Below are positions 1-12,233 of a stretch of 64,000 nucleotides of DNA, piece after piece. Position 1 is the first letter of the stretch. Every line of letters begins with the position of its first letter. The notes below the pieces were generated by a model. It was not told the DNA's origin. It saw nothing but the letters and a program-made list of their open reading frames with translations, and ran no database searches. The position numbers and the translations under genes were made by a program. The DNA is from Endomychus coccineus (taxonomy: Eukaryota > Arthropoda > Insecta > Coleoptera > Endomychidae): assembly GCA_958510875.1 (NCBI GenBank), contig OY294067.1:29810912-29874911 (forward strand), given 5' to 3'.

Positions 1-965
1 ACTCTGAAAAATGGAAAGTTGACATATTTACACGATGATAATCTTTGATTGTTATTTTGTTTTTTGAAAAATTTTAAACAATTACTATGATAAAGAATTT
101 CAAGAATCTTTTATTATATGTACAGCACCTCTTTCAAAGTAGGTAAAAGAAGAGCAGATGTTTTTGAAGCATCAATGATGATGCGGCGTACATATACCAT
201 AGAGATCCTATACACAAGATCTCTATGACGTGGACACGTTAACGCGTACGGAGAACATAGCAGCTGTCTTTGAGTGTGGAGGGAAAGGAACTGGCATGCT
301 GGGACTAGTATCTGAGAAGCGAGCCCGAGATATTCCATTTGTTATAAAAGACATTCCATTTATTAATTGAAAATGGTTTTACAATGTTTAATAATAGTAA
401 TAATCATAAGCCCCCCTTTTTTCTATTAACGATGCCATCCTGAACACGATGCAAAACGAATTTTGGATTTTCATACGGTCTATAAAATTTTAGTAATGAC
501 CCCTATTTTTTCAGACTTTTGACTGGATTATTATCTTTATCAATGATCCTACAGCAATCTTGTATTTGATTGTTCTTTTGGTTTTCCTATTTAATGAATT
601 ACTCATCAAATATTACCAAAGTATCGAAGATGAATACAGAGAAGAACATTTTTTACATATTTCGATCATTGTCGTTGAATTATTGCAAATAAATATTAAA
701 CTAAATGTTCACAATATCCTACTGTTCAGTAGCAAAATTGTAAATGCTCTATTACAAATTGATTGATGTTCTTCCATTGTAATCTAAGTAATTTGTTTGT
801 ATTTGTATCCATTCATTTTCGCAGGTTGGCAGAAAACTTCAAAGTTAATGTTTTTGTTTTATTCCGAAAATTACGTCAATTCGCGATTCGATAACCTATA
901 TTCGCATAAATGCCCTTGGTTCATTCCTAGTAAAAAAACGTTATTATTAACAACAAACCTCTTAC
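1..965. other. Intron or edge sequence of the PDE10-type gene
   Basis: This AT-rich stretch lies downstream of the last visible PDE exon, whose donor is at 965. I searched the minus strand for the next catalytic exon and did not find it. A short open frame at 114-338 has no recognisable domain and no splice context. Confidence 0.5.
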
Positions 966-3900
966 CTCATTTGTCGTGAACATTACTAAATTTCTTCTCA
1001 AAATGTTGAACATGCAATGGCATACTGTGAATGCATGCTCAAAATTATGATAAGGATTTTGTCTATAGAGTTTTTTTGTAGTCAGCACAAACTTCAACAA
1101 GGCTCCAAGATCAATATCGTCTTCTGACAATTCCTTCACCATATGGAAAGCTAACTGTGGCATGTCATTGATCATTTCGTCGGGAATATACCATTTGAAT
1201 CTGGAACGAGTTGAAGGGTATTGTTATTTACTATTCTGAGATAAACCGTCACTCAGGATATTATCTTCCCAACGTTTGGAAACCCCTTTTCGAAAATTCC
1301 ACTTCGCACATGATCACACAACGGCAGGGTCATGTGCCAGAACGGAGTTAACCACCGGAAAAAGACGGTGAACTGTGTAGGGTGAAGGTTTTTTTCCTAT
1401 AATAAAGACCGCTACAGAAACCAGAAAAATCAGTTTCAGTTCAAGCCTGCCCTGAAGATAATGGTTGGCGAAACGTCGGCATCAAGTCGTGCTATTGTGA
1501 CGCGGAATCCATCCGGAAGCCAAGAATTTTCAAGATTAGCTATCCGCGGAAGTCTTACTATTCAAGAAATAATTTTACCTGACTCAATTAGCAAGTCCTG
1601 AACGATTTTTTGGTACAATCGTGAATCTTATATGAAATAATTGTATTCAATGATAGTGATGTTATATTCTACTTACTCCAGGAATCCAAATGGAAATTTG
1701 ATATTCAGATTTTTTATAAAGTAGTCAGAATCATGGGAACAAGGGGGTAACTGTCTGTTGAGGAGGTCCATATGTAGGATGTTCAATTTGTCCTTTAAAA
1801 TTAAATATGTATTATTATTAGGAAAATACCTTGAAAACGGAAGCACACCTGACTTTTCTTGAGTTTATTTAGATTGGCATAATGTAAGGCGAGTGCGCAA
1901 TAAATTGAAAACGTCTTGCATAAAATTTCGTCTGATTTATCGAAGCATCCAGTTTTCTTATTCACTACCTGTATTACCCCTGTAAAAGTAAAAACAATAA
2001 ATATCTAAAGTTGGAGAATTGAACTAAAATTTAACTATAAACTTGTAATTATTTATTAGTGACGAAATGTTTCAAATTGAGGGATGGTGTAGAAAATGGT
2101 TTTAGTGGGAGTTTATTTACGAAATTGGTGAATTAATTAATCAAAAATTAAATGTTACAAGTTTTTCTGTGAATTTGAGTATAATCCTCCAACTTTATAC
2201 AGTTTAAATTTATTTTACACCACTAAACGCCGAAACCATATAGAAAAAAACAATAATATAAAAATTTGGCGGAAATAATTTTGAAATTCATTTCATAGTA
2301 TAATAGCTCCAATTTTCTTTTTTGGTGGGAGGGGGTGGAATGGATTTGGTATCACATTAAGTAGCATCACATTAAAGGGAAGATTCTAATCTATTTTCGA
2401 CTAAATGCAACGACCAAGTTAAGGCACTCTGAATTTTTGCCATTTTTGGTGCATTTTCAAGTGGTTCGTTTTTCCACTCGAGTGTAGATTATCATAACTG
2501 ATGAACGATTTTCTCTGAAATTATCAATTCAATGCTACGTGATACTAGACTACGTTAAAAGAGCATATGACGCACCACGAACCTAAAAATATGAAGTTAT
2601 TTAAGTTGTAAGTTGAAATTACAGTTTTTAGGCCTTAAAAAATGGTTCTTTTCGCCAATATATCTTGGGAAAGTGAAAGTGGCGACTGAAATGCAATAAA
2701 TACTTTGTGTTTGAATGTAATAATGTCTCCCAAGTGTCAAACATCCCTTTATTGTAGAACAGTGTTATGAAACCTCTCAAAAATTGAGGAAAAACTTCAA
2801 AAAACACGTTTTGGGCTTGATGTACCTCTAAATATTAACCGATTTGTTTCAACTTTGGGGGACCTGAATGAATTTGAACGAGGAATGATATACTCGAAGA
2901 AGAGCGAAATAAAAAATATCGATTTTTTTTGGTACAGCCTAATGTACTTACATTTCCATATTTTTGTCAACATAATGTGATGTAACTGGAATACGAAACT
3001 ATTTTTAAATAATTAAACATTACATTTTGTGAAAAAACTGTTCAATGGAAGTATGTTCCAAATTATTCATTTTGGGTTTTGCTACTTCATTCTGATTTGG
3101 GAAATATCAATGGCCAAATCGCCATTGATTTTTGTAAATAAAATTTTTTCAGTTTTTCACAAACTTTACTTATATTTTCCACAGATGAACACAAAATATC
3201 TTCCTCTTGGTCACTTTCACATTCTTCCTCTGCAATAGGGTCGGTTTTGCTTTCTTTGTTAGTGAACTCGAATTATTTCCTGCAAATCAAAATCTGGGTT
3301 CTCTGTTAAGAGTTCTGAATCGATTAAGATATATTTCCCCAGATCTAGATTTCATGGCATATTTTTCATGAGAGAGGACAACTGACTGAGTGAAATGCCA
3401 TCGTCTTCTTCAACAGCCTCATCTTTATGGGTCATTTCCATAGATTCAGCCGAAGATTTAATCACGTCCCCTAAGCTTTTATGTTAAAATGACTCGATTT
3501 ATTAAAAATACGGTGCAATGATACCGTCCAAAAAATGAGATGTATTCCTAAATTGTTATTTTCAACGGTCTGTAAAAATTTCAAAAATTTTTATCATAAA
3601 AACAATCTCTACCGATCCTCCTTAAGAAGTTGCCATATAAGTTCATAATTTATGAAATCCCAAAACTGATCATTAAGGGGGGTGACTGCTTTAGACAAGT
3701 GGCCGAAATGAGGAGTTTTACTGTAGATACTATTTATTAATTTTCAAAACGTGTATTCCATTATTTTGAAGAGGATTCGTTCTAGAACTTGGGAAGTCAT
3801 TAAATTAGTAACATTAAAATTCGAAGTAAATTGAAGCATAACAAATGCCTTCAATTTACATATTCTTGCCTTCAGCAATAACGAACGCGACCTGAAATAC

Positions 3901-6900
3901 ATGTGGCGTTTTTTAGGAGGGATTTACAGATCCCTTTCACACTAGAAGCATTTGTGATTGATTGAAGTTTTACTAAGTCGTCTTCTCGATTTTTTCAATA
4001 TTTTTGTAGCCCTGCATATAACATCTGATATTAATTATTGCACCGAATGTATAAACACAGATTAAGCCTGTCTTGAAAGAAGTAAAAAACTATTTATATC
4101 GCAAGACGCGGCGGGAGCTCACCGAACATTGTATAACTTATTGCCAGAGATAATTTAACTTACCCATAATATCTTTGACACCCACACCAATAATTGGCGT
4201 ACAGAGCACAGATCTTGTTATAAAACCAGTTTTTGGATCCACCTTCCTTGCAAATCTGAGATCATTAAAAGCATCTTTTATATTGATTGTTCCTCCTGCC
4301 TTTATAGCTAAGCTGACTATTGGCGAGTCCGACAATTTTACTTTTATATTCCTTTTGTATAGTGCGGGATCCGGTGAATCTATTCCCTCATCGTATAAAT
4401 CTGCTGTGGGTTCGTCGGCTTCTCTATCTATTATATAAAATGATCCACGCTCAGCATTCAAGGTTAACTTGGCGAATTTCTAGAGAATAATGCGTCAATT
4501 AACTTCTTCATACTTATAAGACCCTTTAAGTAGGTCGCGTGATCACTCAGACAGAGAAGACATCCCTCCCTTTATCCCAAGACCATTCATTCCAAACCCA
4601 CAACAGTAATAGTAACTTTTTCCAACAAATGGTAACAGTAAATTAGCGCAATGTAAATGTTTATTTTAAAAATAGATAGAAGCAACCATTTAATTCCCAT
4701 GAAAAAATATTCCTTCAAAGTGTGTCCAAACTCAATCATCATCTCTTCGTCCTCTTGACAACGCCTTTTCTCCCGAATATTTCCCCGTAATCTGTGCAGG
4801 AGTGCTGCCTAATATGCCCGGTTATTTGTGATAATGCGTTCTTTGAAGTCTATACAATACCAAAAGATCGTAGCCATCACTTTTTCCAACAAATGGTAAC
4901 ACTAAATTAGCACACTGTAAATGTTAATTTAAAAAATAGATAGAAGCAACCATTTAATTCCCCCAAAAAAATATTCCTTCAAAGTGTGCCCAAACTCAAT
5001 CATCATCTCTTCATCCTCTTTACGCCTTTTCTCCCAAATATTTCGCCGTAATCTGTGCAGGAGTGCCCCGTTATTTGTGGTTATGCGTTCTTTGAAGTCT
5101 ATAAGAAGAATGCCCTCCCAATACCAAAAGATCGTAGTCATCACGTTTTCTATCGACTAACAAACCCTAAAAGTTCTTGGTGGTGCTTCTCCTTTTCGCC
5201 TCCACTCCATCGACTCCCTTTTGGATAAATAAACATAGTAGAAAAGCAATGTGACAATCGTCTTTAACACATCCACAGGTTTTCTCTACAGAGCTCCAAA
5301 TAGGATCGTGCACTTTAAACACGACCTCTAGCGTGAAAATTGTTTGAGAACCCACCTTGCACTAACTTTATTTATTCCCAAAACCTCGTGGATGATTTGG
5401 CGAACGCTTGTATGTGCTATTTCTTTCACCAAGAGTCGATCGCTCAACCTCAGCATTTTTTTTGTTTTTTTTTCTAGCGTCATCTTTTAAGGATTCCTGC
5501 CCCATTCGAAGTTTTCACCAATCTTTAATAAGAATAAGACGATGAATTTTTCCCGTACATCCCTTCTAGCCGATCTTTGATGCTTTGAGGAGAAATACCT
5601 TCCCGAGTAAGCAATTTGATAACAGCTCGATACTCAAAATTTTCGTGACTTCTGTATCGTTATAAACGTGTGACCCGGTTTTATAACAGGAATTTTTGGC
5701 GCTGCCCTCGTATATATGTCATGTGCACTGAATTTTAATTATGAGTTGTAGTAAATTATCTAATCTTTTCAAATCACCGTTTATAGGGGTAGTAAATAGC
5801 GACAACTTTGCTGTACAGTTCAGGAAAGATGACCGGTAGTAAAGATGTCAAAAATGTCACAGCTTGTTTGTTTATACCTACTTTCTAACCGTATACTTCA
5901 TACAACATAGAGGAGTAGACCAACAGAATTTTCACCTTCACGACGCTACGTCATTACAATTAATGTGCTGTATAACTACTGTATATACATAGTCATGGCA
6001 AAAAGTAGAGTCGATGCCGCAATGGCACTGAAGAAACCAGATGGTGGCTATACAGAAAGTGAGAAGGAAAGAGTTCAGCTCCTACTAGACCTTCACTTCC
6101 CTGGGAGCAAACTTCAAACACCAGGACACTATAGTAGACCTACCAGAGATGGCCACAGATATGCAGCAGTAGTAGGATAAGATGAGCCATAAACACCTTT
6201 CAGCCATTCAAATCCACAGGAGTTGATGGAATCTTCCCCGAAGTCGAAGTAGCTTGGAACTAGGATCATACACGAGGTATGGAGAAGGCCCAAGGTCACT
6301 CCCAAAGCGGAAAAAAGGGATGCATCTCATCCCAAATCCCTGCGGCCAATCAGCCTCACATCGTTCGTCCTACTAACGGTGGAGAAAGCAACTGATAATT
6401 ATATCAGAACAGATATCTTGAAATGGGTGCCCTTGCACCCACTCCAGCATGCATACGAAACGGGCAAATCTGCGACAGATGAAATCCAGGATGCCCTGAA
6501 GAGTAGAAAAACTATAGTGTGTCCCTTTCCAGATATAGAAGGGGCTTTTGACAATACATCACATGAAGCAGTCAAAAGAGAAGAGGTGGTTGTCGCAACT
6601 GCTCTCTACTAGAATAGCAGGGACGTAAATAGGACAGGAACGCACTTTATTCAGTCATAACTTTCTAGTCTCATGAGAACACCTTAGGAACAGCAACATA
6701 TAATTCTTCATAAGAAACAAGTAAAACTCTGTTGAATTCTAATATTTATCACCTGTCACACTCAATACTGGCCTTGCGACTAAAGGGTACTGTTGATGAT
6801 ATCACACTTACGTTTGTAGTAAGCGTTGTGTGTAACTATTACCTACCACTGTTTCAGTGATCATTTTTTCAATGAATACGCTCTCTTCGAAATAACATTT

Positions 6901-9606
6901 GGTCAAATCTAATAAGTAATCGTTCAGTTCTTGTTGTTTATGCATAGCGAGTCGCTGCTGATTTTGGTGAATCGCTGCACCCATCCATCCAGTTACAACA
7001 ATCACTATTTTCAAGTCGTCTCTTGTGAACGGTGGTTGCACGGTGTCCCGAAATAGTTCGATGACGGCGAAGCAATCTCCATCAGGTGTCACAACGGGGA
7101 CGCAGAGGACGGCTTTCGTTAATTGGTCTAAAAAAAATACACGTTCATGATTTCGTTTGATCAAACTAACAATTCGAAGCTTTAGCTTTTGTATCTACGA
7201 GTTCGGACTAGAAATTCCCCCATACTTTCCTTCATAAGGTCACGACGGCACGAGTAGCAGGAAGCAGATTAGTATGGATATTTAATTTCGATTCAAGAAC
7301 ACAATTTCAAGTAAAGGGACACTTGCCACAGAATTCCAAGCAAAAATATTAGGAAATAACAACATGTGTTCAAATTATGAGGGAGAGAGTCTATAAGAAT
7401 AGAGAAATCTCAATCATATAGCGAGCAACCTAACAGTGCTTAAGGCACTAGAGTCATACACAATCATCTCACAATGCGTACTCGATTGTGTAAAGGAACT
7501 AACAGCACTAGTGAAGAACCCCAATAGAGTGACACTCGTAGGCGAGTCTGAGGAAACCAGACGCCAAGGGACTGAAACTGTCGCACTCGCTAAAGCGGTA
7601 GCGGAGCAGCCCCTGATTAGACTAGTCAACCTGTGGCATTTCTCATGGCACAGCGAAATGTGTAATCCAAAAATGGCTCGAGGCAGAGCACCCTGCTTCT
7701 TGGAGGGAACTGCCCCGTATGTCGCATTTAAAGCGACTAATGGGAGATCTCCAGCAGCAACCAGCGAAAAATCTACTGACGTTCAGCAGACAAGAAATAG
7801 GGAATCTTGTTGCATTCCTGCCCCGCCCCATGCAATAAACATCTCTGCACGATGGGTCTGGTAGATCGATCCACATGCAGGGGTTGAGGCGTGGGGGAAG
7901 AGACAACCATGCATGTGTTGTATCACAGAATACGCGGTTGGTAGTCGGACATACCTTGGAGACCATGAAAATCAGAAGAATCCCCTACATCAGGCTAGCG
8001 AATTTTATAGAATACACCGGACGATGAGGAGATAGCAATATGTGAGGGCACACAATGGGACACTGATGACCTCAGTGCAGTGGGGCACGATATTAGCTGT
8101 GGGGCTTTTACTCCCCCTGCCTTCCAGTCGTTAGACTCTAGACATGTTCGTAGGGCCCTCTCCTACTTAACAGCACGCCACTGCCCGACAGAGCCCAACG
8201 CCTTACTTGAAGAGGAGATGGTCTTTTGGATCATCTGGGCCCCTCTCCCCCTGTCTACTCGTGTTAGTGTTATTTTTATAACAGCTCCCGTTTGACGAGT
8301 CGCCGTCGACCTCGTATCATCGGTCTTCCACATATCGTTGCCTCGGCCGCGAATCAATTTCCCAGAGACCTGGCATATGAAACACAGACACCGGACTTTA
8401 TGAGTAGAGCCATGTGGTGCAGCATTCTACCTCCGCAGAGGCAGCTTTTGTTCACCCCCGGCGGAGTTACCTTAGGCGGACCCAAAGTGGAGCTACTTGC
8501 TACTCATATAATGCCCCTTCTGGGCTATGGTTAATTCCACCTCCTCGTGTTACCTGTTTCACCAGAAACGTTTGACGAGTCACCGTTCGGCTTCGTTCAA
8601 ATAGCCTACCGCATATGTCTACCAAGCCCGTGAATCCATTTCGACCAGAGAACTGGGATAGGAAGGCACGATATCATGGTTTTAGTGGTGAAATGTATGT
8701 GGTGCACAGTTCACCGGATCTTAGGCATTGACAACGTTACTTATCTCGAGAACCACGAAAAGGTGTTGCTTGCTGAATCTACTCCCGGCCTAGCGCCGGA
8801 CCAAATAGTTCTCTCTCGAGAGTAGTGGGGCAGTGAGAAGGAGAACCAACCTCACGGGGGAGGGCTTTTAGTCGGTAAGAATCCGGCACACCCGGGGCCC
8901 GGGCCCACGAGACGTCTATGCAAAATTTTCCCTCCTCCACGCAAAAAAAATAAATTTAATTTCGAAATGTTTAGACACACTAAAATAGACAAGCTGTGGA
9001 TAACCTAATAAATGCTTAGATGTACCTTTTTGACCTATCCCTAGTGGAAATCTTGCATCTTCCAAAATGTCGTCCACCATAACAAATTCCTTCACACTGG
9101 CCACATGAGCAGAAACAATAGTTCCTTCTTCCACTTTCCAACGCACTCTAGGCTCCGGTATATCGAAGTGTTTTTGACTCTGATAAATTTCATTAGAACT
9201 AGCATCCACCATGTACAAAGCAACACCTTAAATGATTGGACTAAAGTCAATAATATAAGAAATCCAATTGTGAAGACATGATTCGCTGTACAAGTGTGAT
9301 AAATTTCCTTTTACATAGCTTCAATAATCACCACTTACCTGATGCTTTGGTGGTCAGTTTGAGGACATCGGAAGATTCATGTAATAATGAAGGTAAATCG
9401 ACATTATCAGACAGAAAAGAGGATAAATCATGTAAAAGGACGCTCGGCTTCTTCTGAAGCTGTAAAGTAAATTGCTTAGATTCTGGCTCAACGGCAGCTT
9501 TTTGCCCTTTCCTTATTATCTTAACATATGGTGCTATCACCCGTCTTGCGGCCTTATCAGAGGCAAAAAACGGTACTATCGTCTCTTTTCTTAGATTTCT
9601 TGCCAT
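966..9606 (-). CDS. PDE10A-like: PDE10-type dual-GAF cyclic nucleotide phosphodiesterase (3' end beyond the left edge)
   Basis: Hydrolyses cAMP and cGMP in the cytosol, by family knowledge. I read seven exons on the minus strand: 9339-9606, 9026-9226, 6847-7127, 4164-4479, 1849-1979, 1677-1792 and 966-1200. All have AG/GT junctions and compatible phases. The start is the ATG at 9606 (MARNLRKE). Exons 1-3 encode GAF-A (SSDVLKLTTKASGVALYMVD, VLCVPVVTPDGD, AIHQNQQRLA), followed by the linker QELNDYLLDLTKCYFEE. Exons 4-5 encode GAF-B (NAERGSFYIIDRE, TRSVLCTPIIGVG, then FSIYCALALHYANL). Exons 6-7 enter the catalytic domain, with YHNFEHAFTVCHCMF as the first metal-site region. The linker and the catalytic start resemble PDE10A more than PDE5 or PDE11. 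The next exon, with the HDLDHRG-type motif, is not visible in 1-965, so the gene continues off the window. Large introns hold a Penelope 3' end, a mariner remnant and LINE fragments. Confidence 0.9.
1222..1570 (+). mobile_element. Penelope-like element 3' end (ORF C-terminus plus pLTR with ribozyme remnant)
   Basis: The translation around 1222-1350 contains SGYYLPNVWKPLFENS, the conserved C-terminal tail of Penelope-like ORFs after the GIY-YIG nuclease. It is followed by about 220 bp that recur at 50143-50833. The repeat contains a hammerhead-like core: TGCC (1448-1451), CTGAAGA (1452-1458), GAAACGTC (1470-1477) and GGCA (1478-1481). The 5' strand of stem II appears to be deleted, so this copy is probably inactive. 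It lies in a PDE10 intron, on the strand opposite to the gene. Confidence 0.7.
1980..4163. other. Large PDE10 intron with no recognised feature
   Basis: AT-rich intronic sequence between the two GAF-B exons. I see no coding exon, RNA gene or clear repeat boundary. The short open frame at 3029-3238 has no domain. Confidence 0.5.
4500..5730 (-). pseudogene. mariner transposase remnant with internal tandem duplication
   Basis: Read on the minus strand from about 5730, the N-terminal mariner signature appears: LLTREGISPQSIKDRLEG, then MYGKNSSSY, a FEWGRNPLKDDAR-type segment and DRLLVKEIAHTSVRQIIHEV. In mariner transposases these are the helix-turn-helix region and its linker. The frame is broken several times (a stop after SSSYS, shifts around 5480). 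Further downstream, about 4620-4860 and 4870-5110 are two diverged copies of the same roughly 245-bp segment. The element sits in a PDE10 intron between exons 3 and 4 and cannot encode an active transposase. Confidence 0.65.
5900..6640 (+). pseudogene. LINE reverse-transcriptase fragment (I/R1-like)
   Basis: Two broken open pieces, 5965-6180 and 6379-6612, resemble the endonuclease/RT linker and the start of the reverse transcriptase of RNase-H-bearing LINEs. Examples are LLLDLHFPGSK, a LQHAYETGKSATDE block, and PDIEGAFDNTSHE in place of the usual FLDIEGAFDN catalytic motif. The second fragment of the same type of LINE starts at 7313, beyond PDE exon 3 (6847-7127). The two pieces are therefore separate insertions, or one element rearranged around the exon. 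Confidence 0.6.
7313..8945 (+). pseudogene. LINE 3' half (RNase H, zf-RVT remnant, 3' UTR, A-rich tail)
   Basis: This stretch is collinear with the copy at 40395-42105. It has the end of RNase H (ALESYTIISQCVLDCVKEL), a frame-shifted zinc-knuckle region, and the same 3' end (CTATGCAAAATTTTCCCTCC followed by an A-rich tail). Compared with the 40-kb copy it carries about 730 extra bases (roughly 8092-8820). These contain two related direct repeats of about 140 bp that start with GTTTGACGAGTC at about 8291 and 8569. The extra bases are either 3' UTR lost from the other copy or an inserted element. Confidence 0.7.
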
Positions 9607-9931
9607 GGTGGTGAAAAAAAATTAATACTGGCTGCAATGTCAAATTTTGACAGATTTACAGAAACAAAACTGAACAATTTTCTGTGGGGTAAATTTAATC
9701 ACCATTAATTAAACGAGGTACACCATTTTAAGAATTAGCTAAGCCTTATCAAACACGACGTCCTGTGAATAATTCAAGACGTATTTTTGCATATTTAGCT
9801 GCAATCGTAGCATTCAAAGGTGCAGATTTTCAGTTTCGAGTAGAGATTTGGATTATACATTACAAATATCCAGTCTGTACGCTCAAAATTTTGCACAACA
9901 AATACATTTTTCTCAGCATGATATACAGGGT
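9607..9931. promoter_or_regulatory. Upstream region of the PDE10-type gene
   Basis: This 325-bp AT-rich stretch lies between the PDE start codon (9606, minus strand) and the 5' LTR of the Copia element (9932). It must contain 5' UTR and possibly promoter sequence. I recognise no specific motif. The Copia LTR is an inserted neighbour that could supply transcription signals. Confidence 0.3.
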
Positions 9932-10191
9932 TGTTGTAAATCATACTTTCAACAATATAATGTTCATGTGAGATAGTTCAGTTCATAGTTTTTTTGTTGT
10001 AAATTGTTCAGATCACCGTTCTCTGCGTTTTTGTATGAATGTCAATCTTTTAGCTATTTTGTTTATAAAAATCTTCACTTGTTAAAATGACATATTTAAT
10101 ATAAATATCCTTCAGTTCTTTTGCTATCTGTTTCACTTAATAATATATAAATCAGCTTCAAACATTCTATGCGTGTTTTAATATAACAACA
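9932..10191 (+). repeat. Copia 5' LTR
   Basis: The 260-bp LTR starts TGTTGTAAATC and ends ATATAACAACA, so it has TG...CA ends within the inverted repeat TGTTGT/ACAACA. It is followed at once (10192-10205) by GGTTATGGGCCCAG, the Copia-type primer-binding site that pairs with an internal part of initiator tRNA-Met. Several TATAAA-like strings lie inside. No matching 3' LTR remains in the window. Confidence 0.8.
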
Positions 10192-10277
10192 GGTTATGGG
10201 CCCAGAGTGTTTGGTATAAAAGTTTTTTTATTTGGCTGTTTATTATTACAAATTGTGTATTCGTCGCTGCTCAAGTT

Positions 10278-12233
10278 ATGGCTATGACTGAAGACCGGGA
10301 ACGATTCAGAGTACCCTTGTTTGATGGAAAAAACTGGAATAATTGGAAGTTTCGAATGAGGACCCTGTTGGAAGAGCTTGAACTTGAGCAATGGATTAGT
10401 GAGTCATATTTGGATAGAATTCAAATGTCTTCGATGGATACGGAAGAGGTACTGAAGGCAAAACAAAAAGAACTGGATGTTCTCAAGAAACTTGACAGAC
10501 GGTGCAAGTCGCAGATTATACAGCGTATTGCAGACACTCATCTGGAATATGTAAAAGATTGTGGGACTGCGTTTGATATGTGGAATTCGCTGTGTAACAC
10601 TTTTGAAAGGAAGGGTTATGCAAGTCAATTGTTGCTAAGAAAAACCTTGCTTCTTATGAAGTTTAATGCATCTGAAGCTTCTTTAGAAGATCATTTTCTT
10701 AAGTTTGATAAGCTGATGCGGGAATTGCGTGATACGGGAGCTACACTGGAAGAAAATGATATTATTTGTCATCTTTTACTGACGATGCCTACAGAATATG
10801 ATACAGTTGTAACAGCTTTGGAAACGCTGTCGGCCAAGGATCTGGAGCTGTCGTTTGTTAAAAATCGTCTATTGGAGGAAGAAACGAAACGAGACAGAGG
10901 CTCATGAAAGAAAATATCTGGGGCGCAGCAAGTAGCGTTTGTATCAAAATTTACGAAGCATGGAGGTTCACAAAGACATTTTCAATTAAAGTGCTATAAT
11001 TGCGGTATAATTGGACACAAAAGAAATCAGTGTTTGCGCAAGAAGAATGTACAAAAGTGGTCCAAAGAAGCTGAAATAAAATCTGCTGAAAAATGTGATG
11101 AAGAATATAGTTTTCCAGCTGCTAGTGAAGCATATCAAGACGAAAATGCTTGGTTCTTAGACTCAGGAGCATCTGAGCATTTGGTACGTTCTGAAATTAA
11201 TCTCAAAAACGTTTCTGCTTTGAGAAATCCTATAAGGATCAAAAGTGCTAAGTCTGGTCAGTTCTTGATGGCTGAAAAAGTTGGTGATATTTACATCAAG
11301 TCTGTCGTTGGAAATGAAACGTTTTCTATTAAAATTACACAAGTACTTTTTGTTCCTGGTCTTGAGTTGAATTTGTTATCTGTCAGAAAACTTGAAATGA
11401 ATGGACTCAGGATTATTTTTGAAAAAGGAAAAGGTGTAATACTGAACAATGATAAGGCGATAGCCGTCACAGAAAGAAAAGAAAAGTTGTATCAACTGTT
11501 GTTAGAAAATTGTGAGGAAAATGCACTATATACTGCAAAAGCAAATTCATCCGAGTTGTGGCATAAACGATTAGGTCACATCGGTTATCGGAGTCTGGAA
11601 AAACTTGTGAAAATGTCTGAAGGAATGGATCTATCGGAAAAATGTTCACTGGAACTTCAGAAAGTTTGTCAGATTTGTGTAAACGGCAAACAAACTTGCT
11701 TACCTCATAACAAAAATCATATTCGAGCAAAGCGTCCTCTACAATTAGTTCATAGTGATGTATTTGGGCCAATCAACCCGGAGTCGTATGATGGGAAGAA
11801 ATATTGCTTGGTGTTTACTGACGACTACACGCATTTCACGGTTGCATACATGATGAAAGCCAAGTCAGAAGTATCACGATTTTTTAAAGTGTATGAAGCA
11901 ATGGCTACAGCTCATTTTGACAAAAAGATAAGTCGTTTTCGTTGTGACAATGGTCGAGAATACATCACAACTGAAATAGAACAGTTTTGTGAAGCTTGTG
12001 GAATTCAACTGGAATTCACGATTAAGTATACGCCGGAACAAAATGGCTTGGCGGAGCGTATGAATCGTACTATAGTTGAAAAAGCGCGCTGCATGCTATT
12101 GGAATCAAAGTTAGACATGACATTTTGGACGGAGGCGGTGTTGGCAGCTGTGTATTTAGTAAATCGAAGTCCAACCAGAGCTTTAAACAACAATAAAACG
12201 CCAGCAGAAATGTGGTTACAGATATTTCGTTGA
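10278..12233 (+). pseudogene. Copia gag-pol, truncated after integrase, one in-frame stop
   Basis: A single reading frame runs from the ATG at 10278 to 12233, broken only by TGA at 10905-10907. Gag (UBN2 type) opens with FRVPLFDGKNWNNWKFRM. After the stop the same frame encodes a CCHC knuckle (CYNCGIIGHKRNQC, about 10990-11032), the aspartic protease (WFLDSGASEHLV), the integrase HHCC motif (WHKRLGHIGYRS...CQIC) and the DDE core (HSDVFGPI, FTDDYTHF, FRCDNGREYI, YTPEQNGLAERMNR). The frame ends where a foldback element (12217-12787) joins it. Reverse transcriptase, RNase H and the 3' LTR are missing. It lies between the PDE10-type gene and the REV3L 3' end. Confidence 0.9.

Noticed and set aside
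114..338. 74-codon minus-strand frame near the left edge as a further PDE exon
   Set aside because: It has none of the phosphodiesterase catalytic motifs expected after YHNFEHAFTVCHC, and no suitable splice sites in phase.
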